64,000 nt of DNA from Trichopria drosophilae (lineage: Eukaryota > Arthropoda > Insecta > Hymenoptera > Diapriidae). Of this stretch, positions 45,321 to 56,449 are shown piece by piece; position 1 is the stretch's first letter; the number at the start of each line of letters is the position of its first letter. The stretch covers positions 133,042,001 to 133,106,000 of the forward strand of contig CM059584.1 of NCBI GenBank assembly GCA_030407085.1. The letters run 5' to 3'. The position numbers and the translations under genes were made by a program. The notes beneath the pieces are model-generated. The model saw nothing but the letters and a program-made list of their open reading frames with translations. It made no database searches and was not told the origin of the DNA.

Positions 45321-46432
45321 TACTGCAAAATAAAAAAAAGTTCAGAATGATTTCGAAATTAAAGATTAAAAATATTTTGTCAAATCGCTGCTACTAATTT
45401 CGAATGTGAAGTGGACCACCAGCACTTCGGTTGTAATAAGCTATTTGTAAACATGAACACGGTAATATTTATTAATAACATTTGTAATAAGTGACTTGAT
45501 AACTATCGTCCAATATATTGATAGCACAGTCGTAATTTTAGATATATGAAAACTTGGAAATGGTAATCTGTTACTTACCTTATCGCATGAAATGAGAATA
45601 TCGGATAATCGACCATACATTTTTATTATTCTCTTTTATTTCACTTATATTCAAAATTGATTGTTTCTAAATTCTTTATATCTTCTTGCATCCTTACTCA
45701 AATTATATCAAGTTCACTGTAACAAGTTAGCAATATCAACCTCTTAAAGATATTCAGTTCTCATTTCGAACATATCTCATCAAAAGATCTTAATTATGAA
45801 ACCGAAAAATGAGCTCTTAAAGAAGTCTTACATAGGCCCTAAAACAATAGGTGACAATCGAATTCAAAACTGAAATCGCGCTATTTTCTTTACATACAAA
45901 TAATGAACGTAAAAAATAGATCAGAATCAACTCCCAATGTGCTCTAGAAGAGGTCAGATGTCTCACATTATGAGGTTTTCTGAACTTTATATCACTATAT
46001 GATCTTTATAAGCTCAAGTTCAGAAAATGCGCAGAAAGTGTCGCATCTGATTTCTTTTAGAGCACATTCAAAAGTTATGATCACATTTTTGTTGTGTTGA
46101 TTGGGAATAATGAAAAAACAAGTACTTTTACGGTATTTAGCCAGTGATATAACAATTTTTATTCTTATTGGATGATCTTCATTCTATTAAAAGTATCCCT
46201 GACCAGTATATTCCTATTCAAATGGTAAAAAGTAGTCATTATCCAGGCAGCATATAAAAAAGAGTTCAGAATGATTTCGAAATGAGCTCTAAAAGAAGTC
46301 AGATATCCTACTTTCTTTTTCAGAACATGAATTCATAAGATCTCATAATATCATGAAGTGCTGGTGGTCTACTTCACATTCGAAATTAGTAGCAGCGATT
46401 TGACAAGATATTTTTAATCTTTTTTTTTGTAG
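45321..46432. mobile_element. 1.1-kb composite: two half MITEs joined to 75-bp inverted arms
   Basis: At 45321-45360 a left half of the MITE ends abruptly at 'gatttcgaaatt' and continues into an arm (45361-45430, 'agattaaaaatattttgtc…ctgctactaatttcgaatgtgaagtgg…ccagcacttc'). The same arm occurs inverted at 46354-46427, with about three differences, directly after another MITE half (46244-46353, ending 'catgaagtgctgg'). The arms thus form terminal inverted repeats around about 920 bp, which itself contains a MITE copy (45905-46080). Either an element with 75-bp terminal repeats inserted into a MITE, or an inverted duplication broke two copies. No transposase frame is present. Confidence 0.7.
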
Positions 46433-46510
46433 TATATAAAAAAATTAAATATTATAGTACCTTGTCACCTTCTTTCTTAGATAGAAATACAATGACAAAT
46501 TGTAAAGAAC

Positions 46511-46690
46511 ACATCCCAGGCAGCAAAATAAAAAAGAATTTGGAATGATGTCTAAATGTGCTCTAAAAGAAGTCAGATGTCCCATTTTCTGAAGGTTTTG
46601 ACCTTTAGTTTATAAAGATCTCATAATTCCATCAGGTACAGAAAACCCTAAGAAAGTGGCACAGCTGACTTCTTTTAGAACACATTTCGA
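46511..46690. mobile_element. Palindromic MITE, near full copy
   Basis: It starts 'cccaggcagcaaaataaaaaagaatttggaatgatg…gtgctctaaaagaagtcagatgtcccattttctgaagg' and returns as 'cctaagaaagtggcacagctgacttcttttagaacacatttcga'. The outermost part of the right arm is lost. Confidence 0.75.
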
Positions 46691-48212
46691 CTTATTAAAA
46701 GCTGAGGAAATAATGCTTTATAGTCTGCATTATGTGTCTGAATTTTGAGTTAAGTTAATTATTTTCAGTTCAAAAGAACCAATTTTTAATTTACATTTAC
46801 AGTATTTAGTTTGTGTTCCACCAATTTTGAAGGTCTAATATTAAATTAGGAGTAGTTATTTTGGCGCATAACACAATTCGATTATACGATGAAGTTTCGA
46901 CACTTTGTACTTGACCTAGATATTTTTCACTTTATCTTTCTGCTGCTGTAAAACTTAATCATTCCAAGAATTCGCAATTTTTCAGAAATAATTTAAGAAT
47001 CCAAAAAAAACGACCCTGCAGAGTAATTATTCATCCCTTTTTGGACTCTACCAGACAACATTGTGTTAACATTTCCGATTTGCAGATAATCTGTTGTATC
47101 TTCTAATTCTTTGATGATTTCTGAAAAAAACAACATATTTCAACGTTCAAAAATAAACCTTTGAATTTGAGACGTACAAAAAGTTTAAGAAGTCTTTCGA
47201 GTTATTGAAATTACTGCAATTATTTGAGACCATGTGTGTTTTGAGAAACGAATTCTTCGTTCTAGAGAAATTATATATTCGTTTTTCGCGCACAAATTTA
47301 ACTCGAAAAATGATGCAAAATTACGTAACGTTAAAAAAAAGTCAATATAATATATTTGTTACTAATTAATAAGTTTGTTAGAAACTAATAGTATTAAAAT
47401 TGAATTAATTGTATGTCTTCGTACAATGTACTGGTTAATATTTTTCTTAGTTGTTTGCGTCATTTCAGTTTGATAATTTTTGGAATTATTAATTGCATTT
47501 AACACAAAAATGTATTATTTGATAAAGTTCAGTATTTTGCTTCACCTTGGAGAGAAGCGTGTCATTACGATTCTCGAAACATAAATAAACTGCAAGTTCG
47601 CCAACTTTTGGCCTTTCTTCAAAGAATTCTGACTAAGCGAATCAAAATTACTGTTCTGGAAGAAAACATCGATTAACTTTTGTCAAAAACAAGCTTACCA
47701 GAGAGCACATACTTCAAGATTTTGAACAAAGCTCCTCCCTACGATATTTTAAAAAAGACCTCTTGAAAGGACATTAAAGAGTTCTTAAAGAAGCCTTAGT
47801 TATGACCTTTTTAAGTATTAATTTAGGAAATCTCATTTTATCTTTCTTTGTTGTGTAAAAGGACGGAGTAATTTTAAGATCTAAGTTTCTTCTAGAGACA
47901 ATAGATGGCGATCAAATCCACAAATTAATTCGCAAGTAAATGATTTACTCCAACTGAAAAATATTTCTCTAGCTCAAGTACATTCTCAGTCGAATAATAG
48001 GAAGTAAAATGTTATATTTGCAAGTAATAAATATTTACGAGAATTGATAAAATTTTGTTTAGTGTACCGCATCAATTTTCAGTTCATTGCAAACCCGTAG
48101 AGAAAATGAGTCTTTTACAAATAAAAATATGTAGTGACCGTATCCAGATCCTTTGTTACTTTTCGAGGCAAAGATTACTTTAAGAGTTCTTTCTCTTAGG
48201 CTAAACTAACGT
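46691..48212. other. Intergenic AT-rich sequence, no gene seen
   Basis: No supported exon, array or inverted repeat. The stretch 47520-47700 is somewhat less AT-rich but broken by stops in all frames. Confidence 0.45.
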
Positions 48213-48882
48213 ACCTGCGATACTTTTATAATTTAAGTTCCTGAAGTATCACGAAAGTCTAATGGATACAGTCTCGCAGAGTATCGCTAATCTGCAGAAA
48301 AAAACCCATTTAAGTTACGATAAGGTATCGCTACTAACGATTCGCAAGTCAATCATTAATTGCACTGCATAGGCAATTCATTTTTTATTTACGTACAACA
48401 AATTGTTATTTTTAGAAGGAAGAACTGAAGTGAAAAAAAATAGTATCGTGTTAAGTCTCTCAGCTAAAGTATGGCTAAAGTATCTCTAAACAGTCGATTG
48501 TATACCGGCGATACTTTGATTATTTAAGTTACTTAAGTATCGCGAAAGTCTGGTAGATAAAGACTCGCATCTCAAGTGTGGCAAGTATCGCCTAGGTATC
48601 GCTATTGAAGACATACTGCAAAAGTATCGCAAGTATCGCTATTGAAGACTAATAAACACCGACAGAAAAGAAGTTACGATCAAGTATCGCTAATGATGAC
48701 TCATAGCTAAATTAATTGTATCGCTTAGGTCTCGTAGTTATACTTGCACCTGAAATATCACAAGTATAATATGCGGTACCTGAGCGATACCCTAGCTACG
48801 CTCTAGTAACGAATTGAGAAACTTAAATTGTCAAAGTATCGTCGGTATCGCATGGATCGTTTAGCGATACTTTTGCCATACA
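48213..48882. repeat. Array of AAGTATCGC / GCGATACTT motifs
   Basis: The 9-bp word and its complement occur roughly twenty times with small changes. A longer unit, 'gcgatactttgattatttaagttacttaagtatcgcgaaagtct', appears at 48213 and again at 48505, about 290 bp apart, and its end is mirrored by 'aacttaaattgtcaaagtatcg' at 48818-48839. The array is therefore a mixture of direct and inverted copies, as in foldback ends that have expanded. There is no coding frame. Confidence 0.75.
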
Positions 48883-50207
48883 TCATAATACACGGTAATA
48901 ATCAGTACGATTTTTAAAAATGGCGTGAGAAAAGTTTAAAAATTCCAGAAATTCTTAAAAGCTTATGACCTACAAAAATTTAGTTTCTCCCTACGAGAGA
49001 AAAATACAAATTTAATGATGATCCCTTAAGTACCTTCCCTTAGAGTTCTTCTTCAGAAGTTTACCGAACAATATTTTATTGTTCTCATCATTTACCGAAA
49101 AGCTTTCAAAATTCAACGTTTTAAAAACAGGACATCTAATTATAGTATCACCATTTTTCAATTAACTTATTTTATATTAACACATTGAATTAATTCTAAA
49201 TTTTATAATAAGTTTGATTTAATATGAATTTGAACCTGTTCGTGTATTTTTCATTATGAATAGTCTAAGCGAAAATCGATGTTTTTATAGGTTATGTTGT
49301 CGTGTTTTGTCAGTAGATCGGATTAGATCGGATTAAAACGTAGGGAACAAAATATTAATTCGTTTTAGATTAGTGAGTTAATAATGTCAAAAATTGAATG
49401 CACCCATTGAAAGTACTATTTCTGCATTGTATATTGCATAATTGTTATAATATTAAACTGTATGACACAAATTATCTCCTGTTAAGTATTTATTTTTCAT
49501 TATAAAAATGCAAATGGAAGAGGATTTTGAAATATGGGCTGTAAGTACATAAAAATGAACATTTGAGTGGTTCTCGATTATTTTCACAGGAAATAAATGT
49601 TTTCGTCATTCTTTTGTGTTGTAGAGGGTAAGTGCGGTTTCATCTTTCGAGAACGGCTTTGAAAGAATGTGAATAAGGAATGGAACGGAAACGGAGGGGA
49701 ATGATCCGTCCCCTTCTTACCGTTACTTTTCTATAGGTAATATTTCCTGAGGTAGACTTGGATGGCCATCTTTACAAATTTTAATAAGACACGATCATCA
49801 ATTTCGGCCTCAAAAATGACGATGGACATTCGATAAATAGCTTTAATTCCTACGATATTCCCTATTTCGTATCAATATCATTCAATTATGTTTCGAACCT
49901 CAAAAGATTATGACTTTTAATATTTCAAATTAATCCATGTTTATTAATACTGTACACAATATTTTTTTTTCTTTCCAAATTGCTTTCGTTTGTAGCTGTG
50001 AAGGGGAGGATTATTTCGAATACCGTTTAGATTATTACTCAATTTAACTTCTACTTTCCCTTCGAGGTATTTTTGTAACGTTTTTTATCAACATTTATTT
50101 TATCAACTGTTTATGATATGTTTACCTATATATTTTTATTAACTTTTCTTCATTTTTGTTGCTGTTTGTGTTTTTAATACATAATTTTTCATTTAGTGCA
50201 ATGCTCA
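48883..50207. other. Intergenic AT-rich sequence, no gene seen
   Basis: A less AT-rich patch at 49640-49740 contains no extended open frame. Nothing else was recognised. Confidence 0.45.
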
Positions 50208-50312
50208 TGTTTAGAATGATTTCGAAATGTGTCAGCAAGTGGTACATCTGACTTGTTTTAGAGCACATTTAGAAATCATTCTGAACTCTTTTTTATTTTG
50301 CTATCTGGGATG
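50208..50312. mobile_element. Palindromic MITE, internally deleted copy
   Basis: The left part 'tagaatgatttcgaaatgtg' is joined almost directly to the right part 'agtggtacatctgacttgttttagagcacatttagaaatcattctgaactcttttttattttgctatctggg'. The hairpin's central stem has been lost. Confidence 0.7.
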
Positions 50313-51164
50313 TTATTTTAAACATTCGTGATTTTATACTGAATCTTGTTTAGTTTCATGTCAACCTGACATTTACTTAATGAGATTCTTACATCATAAA
50401 TTCAAATTTTTTTATTCCTTAGCAACTACAACATTTCCGTATCAATCATAAAAAATTTCCTTCGACAATAACAATACCAAAATATGTTTTGCGCATTTGT
50501 GCGACTTAAAGATAAGACAAACAACTTTTAATGTCATTATTTCGAGGCACGTAAATTGCATGGTTGCGCAATTGAGACTCTTCGTTATTCATTTTCCACA
50601 AAACCAACAAATAAAAAGTAATTTGTAATTTCAAAACTATACATAAACCTTAGTATACTAAGTTTGGTATATATTTTGGAAGTAATTTCAATGGTATGTA
50701 ATGCAGTATACGGAGTAATTATAAATCTGCATGCGAGTTTACGCAACGTAACATTCTCTTTTATCAATATGAAAGTAGCACAAGACCAGACTAAAAAATA
50801 CGTGTTACATTTTCGATGCAAATTTAAATCGGTTATTTTTATTGGACTGCGTCATCTTGTAATTTCGGAATAAGAAGATCTGATGAGTAATACCTTGTGC
50901 AGAATATCTCCCAAGATAACTGCTTTCGATTCTCTACCAAAGATGTATCTAATCTATTTTAGGACAGTAAGGTTACATCGACACTAAAGTGTAATAAGGT
51001 ATCTTAAGACTCTTTTAAAGCATTGTTAACACAAAATACGCGAGAAAAGTGTAGAACGATTTTATGGAATTCATATTAAAAAATATGTATATTTAAAAAT
51101 ATTATCATAATTAAAGACTTTTTTAAACAAAAAATCTTGCAGTTCTAATCACTCTGTCTGTGCC
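50313..51164. other. Intergenic sequence, no gene seen
   Basis: Overlapping open frames of 69-78 codons on opposite strands (50585-50873) have no further support. Confidence 0.45.
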
Positions 51165-51250
51165 GTAACGACAGATTTGGCGCAAGTACAGCGACAGGTT
51201 TGGCGCTACTGCAGCGACAAATTTAACGCTATTGCTGCGACAATTTTTTT
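51165..51250. repeat. Short tandem repeat, 23-bp unit, about 3.5 copies
   Basis: Units begin 'cgacagatttggcgcaagta', 'cgacaggtttggcgctactg', 'cgacaaatttaacgctattg' and 'cgacaatttttttgcgc', each 23 bp apart. The block is GC-richer than its surroundings. Confidence 0.75.
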
Positions 51251-54007
51251 GCGCACTTTTAAAAACGTGTCAATATTTAGCAACGTATAATAATGTTTGC
51301 TCGTGTGTGTAATAACATTTTTCATATCAATTTTTATTGTAAATCTTACAGTTTGAATTGTTTAGCAAAATATTCCATACATTTCTCTGCCTAGAATATT
51401 CGTAATGAAAATGCATTTTTTAACATTTAATTTCATTTAAAGTCCTAACCATACCCAAAATAAATATTGATTTTAGAAACGTAAATAGTGTACTTTAGAT
51501 TATTTACATGAAAATGTGTTTTGAAACAAGGTAATATATTGCATTGTTTATCAATAATGCTAAGGGAACTTGTTTGATAACATGGACAACTTTTAGAAAT
51601 GTCATAAAAATGATAAGACTTGTAAACATTGCTGCTCTGTCACTTTCTGTCCTGAATAAAAAGAAATGTTTTAGGTCAGATTTGTCATGGAATGTTATGA
51701 TTCTTTCGACATTTTTGTATAGTTGTACAAACATTTTTAGGTTTACTACTTTTTATAACATGGTGGAACATAAAAATTACCTATCAGAGACCTATATTAC
51801 GTCGTTTTGAGGATTTTTTTTATTACAAATGGATGATCCAATATGGCGGATCAATACATAAAATCGTTAGATTCATCTAAATATAAATTCTAAAATTCAA
51901 ACTCAAATGGAAACAACAAAATTTCCCATTTTCGAAAAAATTGGGCGCACAGAAGCCATTTAAAAATCCAAATAGGCAAAAACCAAAATATGTGAAGGTA
52001 TATTTTTAAACTAAAACGAACGGGAACATTTCTCTGCTAAGATAAGGTGGCCAGAAACGGGTAGCATAGTGAAAATTGCATTCTAAAAAAGTTGTAAACT
52101 CCGGGGGTTTCCAAGTAAATAATACAAAATATATTAAACGTAATTTTCCAAAAATTTGACCAGCGCTGTTTGAAAGAGCGATCTCAAAACTAGTGGGAAA
52201 TGGATTTGTCAATTTAAAAAGAAATTTTTTATAAATAAAACGATGCTAAAATATTCAAATAAAAAATTCCTTTTCGTCGATTTTTTCAAGGTTTTTTCGT
52301 ATCTAAGCCGCCATTTTGGATACTTTCACGTTAACTTCCAAAATTGTATCATGTATATTTTAAAATATAGGCTTCGAAAACACTTTTCTATATGGAATCG
52401 GTTTCGTGTAACACCGGTTTTTGAGAAAAATTTTGTCAGTAAAAAAAAACATTTTTTGCAAAAAATTGTTTATTACTTTTTATGTATTGACTTAATTTTT
52501 TAATTATTGACTTTAGACCAATTCTCTGGACATTCTGAAAGAGCATGAAATTTTGCGTGGGATATGGTGTATTAAAATTTCTTCTTGGTCTTGTATGCAA
52601 ACAAAATGGAAGAAAATTCATTGAAGATTGACGACATTTGCAGCTCAATTACTTTTTAAATCTTATTTTCTGTAGTAAGACATGAAAATAAAAATCTCAA
52701 ATATACCTATTCTACTGCATTAATCCCAAAACAATATCTCGCATTTTAAATAAAAAATAAACAACATTTCGTGGGTTTTTTATTTTGTTCGAATCAATAA
52801 AGTTGCGGAATCGATGCCAAATAGCAACTAAAAGTGTACAAAATGTATGGGCCTCAACTAGAAATCTCTCTTTTCTTATCTTATTTGATCAATTATGGAT
52901 ATTACTGATGAGGTTCATGTCCAATGGTTTTGAGTAATTTCACGAAATTTTGTAGGCCATTTTGAATCCACCATCCTGAATTTGAAAAATCTAACCTCAA
53001 ATTCGGTATGAAAGACTCCGAAAAAACCTGTATCTATATTTTACGGACAATTGTAACACTTTAGATATGGATTTCGCCAAGAATGTTCATAGTTGATGAA
53101 GTAAAGTTTGACGTTCATAGATTTTGTGTATTTTTACGGGTTGTCTTCGATCCAGTTTTATTAATGTACAAAAAGTCACAAATAATGAAACAAGTTTTAT
53201 ATATTTTTTATTTTAAATTCACCACATTGGTTTTCAGGACCAATAGAATACAACTCTGACTGTAAATAAAATGAACATTCTAAAAAATAATACAATAGAT
53301 ATGTTTATATAAATTAATTTTTAGGCAAAACAATACTAATAATAATCATGTTCATCCAATAGATATTAACGGTCTCGATTAATTTGCAATTCTACCAAGT
53401 ATGAGATTACCTTTATCTCACTTTCAATATTTAGTAAAATGATAAGAAAAAAAAGAAAGTTTAAATGAGATTGAAACGTGCTTTGAAACGGAAAATTGTA
53501 CGATCTATTTGATAACGCTATAAGAACTATTCTTACTCAGGATCTAACTTCATTAGATTTACAAAGTTATCTTTCTTCGATCAGTTGAGAAATTATAATG
53601 TTTTTCATATTCTATCGGATTTCTATTTAGTTATAAATCAATTTTTAACATCCTTACATTCTACAACGATCAGTAGCAAACTCTGCCAGTACAAATTAAC
53701 CTTTCATAAACATGTCAATCAACAGCTACTCGCTTCACACGTCGTTAAGAAGTTTTTACAAAATTCCAAGAAATCCTTGCTGATTTGATTCTTAATTACA
53801 TCAAAAAACAAACAGAAATGAAAGTCAAATAAATACGTGTCGGTATATTTAATATTTTTATTTAATGATGAGTGTTTCCAAGGTATTCTGAATTATCTTA
53901 AGTTATTTAATAACATTCAATTATTCAATTATATTCACCTATCCTTAAGTATTTGACTAATCCTGATCCTGCAGTTAATTTTACCACGTCTACTTATGTT
54001 AAAAATT
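51251..54007. other. Intergenic AT-rich sequence with dispersed-repeat copies
   Basis: Copies of the 'aatatggcggatcaa' / 'ccgccattttgga' family lie near 51838, 52308 and 52960 (the last as 'ccattttgaatccaccatcctgaatttg'). No exon was recognised; the open frames are AT-driven. Confidence 0.5.
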
Positions 54008-54067
54008 GGGATGGATATCGCTAGACCGTCAATTGAAAAGTCACGGGTTCAATTCCCGGCAGGTTCA
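54008..54067 (+). repeat. tRNA-like fragment with B box, probable SINE relic
   Basis: 'agaccgtcaattgaaaagtc' followed by a good T-arm (cacgggttcaattcccgg, 54042-54059) looks like the 3' half of a tRNA. The 5' half and an acceptor stem pairing with 'caggttc' are missing, so it is not a functional tRNA gene. The layout parallels the fragment at 41801-41857. Confidence 0.45.
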
Positions 54068-54600
54068 TTTTTTCGAAAATAAAAACATTGTTAAAAAATC
54101 GTAAAAAATCTGTTTTCTGTAATTTGTTTTTCAATCATATGAATTGTGCAGACTTCAGAAGAAAATCCGTTGGAAAAATTGAAATAAAAAATAACCATTG
54201 GAAAGAGCGGTTCTTGGACAATAAGAAATGACCGCAATAGAACCTCACACTGCTTTTTTTAAAGTGTGGGGTAAATACACGTAGAACTTTACGATAGGTA
54301 TGTCTACGTTCATACAGAGACATAGAATGAGGAAGCTGATGGTTTACTAGTGTAAGGTTCTACTGTAGTGTCAAATTTTTCTCACGGAGTTTAAATATAG
54401 TGTCCAATTTCATTAATAAATGTACGCTTGTGCAACATTCTTACTGGAGATCTTAAAAAATGTAATCCCATCTAACTTTGTGAAAAATATATGCCCAAAT
54501 GTTGAAATTCATCTGCGATAACTCATGCTATTGGTCCAAATAGGACCCAATGATCTCGCAACTAGCGATGAAGATTGGAGAACGAGGAATAACACCCAGA
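54068..54600. other. Intergenic sequence, no gene seen
   Basis: AT-rich sequence up to the start of a clearly GC-richer zone at about 54530. Confidence 0.45.
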
Positions 54601-54630
54601 TATCTCATGAGGCTGACAATGAAAGTGCAC

Positions 54631-54934
54631 GTCTCTATAATTTTCAAACCGATTTCACCTGAATGGTTCAATTGCTCGGGTGAGTAAATTAGATGGCAAT
54701 CGCCCTGATGCTTTCGATGGAACTCACAACCACGGATCCAGATTCAACAACCGTAACAAGTGCATCTGCACTCCAGCTGCTGTTTTGGATCGTGTCGATC
54801 ATCTGGTTAGGAAATCGGTTGCCGATGACTGGGTGTCATTAAATCCTTTCGCAAAAAGCTACAAGAACGAGTCTAAGACCATTAGTGCGATTAGTCTTCT
54901 CCTCGGTCAATTGCCTTCGTTACTTGACAAATAA
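54631..54934 (+). other. GC-rich open frame of unknown nature, possible exon
   Basis: A frame of about 100 codons is open from 54631 to the TAA at 54934. It contains no Met, so if it is translated it must be an internal exon. The residues look protein-like (SKLDGNRPDAFDGTHNHG, then KCICTPAAVLDRVDHLVR, and KTISAISLLLGQLPSLLDK at the end), and GC content is far above that of the surroundings. I do not recognise any family. A consensus donor (TGCTCGG|gtgagta) lies inside it at 54679, and another (GATCG|gtgagta) after it at 55005, so the DNA may instead be untranslated first exons of a plus-strand gene. Confidence 0.3.
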
Positions 54935-55005
54935 TCCATGGGCAAACGTCAGTGACCGACGTTTACTTTCGAATGATCGATCGACAAACATCTACCTGCA
55001 GATCG

Positions 55006-55852
55006 GTGAGTATCTACCTGCGGAGTTGTCACTTTGATTCGAAAATGAACCAGAGTTTCTCTCTGCTCTAAATTTGAGAGACAATAAACATGGTTGGAGT
55101 CGTAACTCTATTGAATGTAACTTAGGTAGCGTAATATACGTGTGCATCAAGGATTGTTCATACATGGTGCGCGCACACACCTTCGTACGAGGAACGTCCG
55201 TCTTCGGGGTCAGGGCTTGCGACTACTACATAAATCCCACGAGAAAGGAAGAGCTCTGCATTGCTGAACGAGCATTGGGGCCGTGTCTCAACTCACCTCA
55301 CTCTCTCTTACTCTTTCCTGATGTTGTTAATCTCTTTTCATGTCCAGAGTGAAATATGCCAAACGTTCTCCAAAAACACTGACCATGTCCCAACTCCCCC
55401 TCTCATTCGATGACACTGAACGAATACTGGTGCGGCGACCACTTGTCGAATAACTGGTTTTCGATTTTCGAAAACTAATAAAAAACTAACAATTGACACC
55501 TGCCATTCACATTTCCGCAGTCCTTCATGGACGTAACGGTTTGTATATATTCTCTATTACCAATGGAGTTCCACCAATCGGATCACGCGCGTAGGGAACG
55601 AGTAGATTCCTCCGACGTACTGAGGAGTACTGACTGAGGGAATTCGAGGCGCGCGAAAGCTGCCACGGAAAAACGACGAATCTCTCCCTACCTCATACTA
55701 GCATGATCGCTTTGTCTCTTTCCAACTAACGCTTAATAAGCGGCGGCGCTTGGTGCGCATGAGCTAAACCAGACCAAGGTACCTTCAAAGCCGATATCGT
55801 TGACCGTTCGTCGTGTTCGACTCTGTCGACCAGATACGGAGTGGCGGTAGCT
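55006..55852 (+). promoter_or_regulatory. GC-rich promoter-like zone of a plus-strand gene
   Basis: For about 850 bp the base composition and CpG content stand out from the AT-rich surroundings. A strong pyrimidine tract with acceptor (ctcttttcatgtccag) ends at 55347. Immediately downstream is a first-exon candidate with ATG and consensus donor (55853-55915). No clear TATA box was found. The assignment rests on composition plus the donor cluster. Confidence 0.35.
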
Positions 55853-55915
55853 ATGCTACGAAAATTAAACACTCTGCAGGGGCTTACAGGTGAAGGCTCA
55901 CAAAACACTGCATCG
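55853..55915 (+). CDS. Candidate first coding exon of a plus-strand gene, product unknown
   Basis: ATG at 55853 opens 21 codons (MLRKLNTLQGLTGEGSQNTA and S) that end in phase 0 at a consensus donor, CATCG|gtaagta. A second possible donor, TTACAG|gtgaag, lies inside the exon at 55888. The remaining exons would lie to the right, but 56-64 kb contains repeats and no exon I could recognise, so the first intron would have to run beyond the window. I cannot assign the protein. The overlapping minus-strand frame of 144 codons is an antisense shadow that starts in a repeat. Confidence 0.35.
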
Positions 55916-56048
55916 GTAAGTAAACACAAGGTAGAGGACAGGAATGCAACTACGGTGGTTCTCAACCAAATCAGTATCCTTCGACGAAATTTCAAAATAA
56001 GGTTGTCAAAGACGACAAACTTGAACTTGAACCTCTGCCATCTTGTTG

Positions 56049-56262
56049 GGTGGGGGTTGAAAAACCGACAAATTAAAAAGCTAACAAGCCAAAAAAACCG
56101 ACAATCATAATGCCGATCGTTAAAATGCCAACACATAAAGAAAAATGGGCACATCGACAAGCGGGCAGTAATTTTTGGAAGTGTCGGTTTTTTAACTGTC
56201 GGCTTTTCGATTGTCGGTTTTTAACCTGTCGGCTTTTTTATTTGTCGGTTTCTCGACCCACG
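56049..56262. mobile_element. Foldback element with AAAAACCGACA ends, longer copy
   Basis: The left half has 'gttgaaaaaccgacaaatta' and 'aaaaaaccgacaatcataatg', and the right half 'gtgtcggttttttaactgtcggcttttcgattgtcggtttttaacctgtcggctttttt…gtcggtttctcgaccca'. The layout and interior match the copy at 28731-28880 and show the family organisation: multiple short terminal words facing inward around a small unique core. Confidence 0.8.
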
Positions 56263-56449
56263 GGGTAAATGCGACAGTACAATAAGACAGAGTCACAAAC
56301 CAAAAAAAAACATTGAGCAGGGGACTAGACCACAATAGTTTTATGTATTTTGACCGGCAGAATACGAATCTACTGTTACAACAGGGATTTCTCAGCTCAT
56401 TTTGGAGATAACATTAAAAAACCCAAAAATATCATTTTTATCGGTGCAC
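56263..56449. other. Spacer between foldback element and array
   Basis: Short unremarkable sequence between two related repeats. No gene. Confidence 0.5.

Noticed and set aside
54008..54067. Functional tRNA gene
   Set aside because: Only a T-arm and box B are good; the acceptor stem and the 5' half do not form a tRNA.
55726..56160. 144-codon minus-strand frame, the longest in the window
   Set aside because: It begins in the foldback element at 56049-56262 and runs antisense through the GC-rich zone; no splice or motif support.
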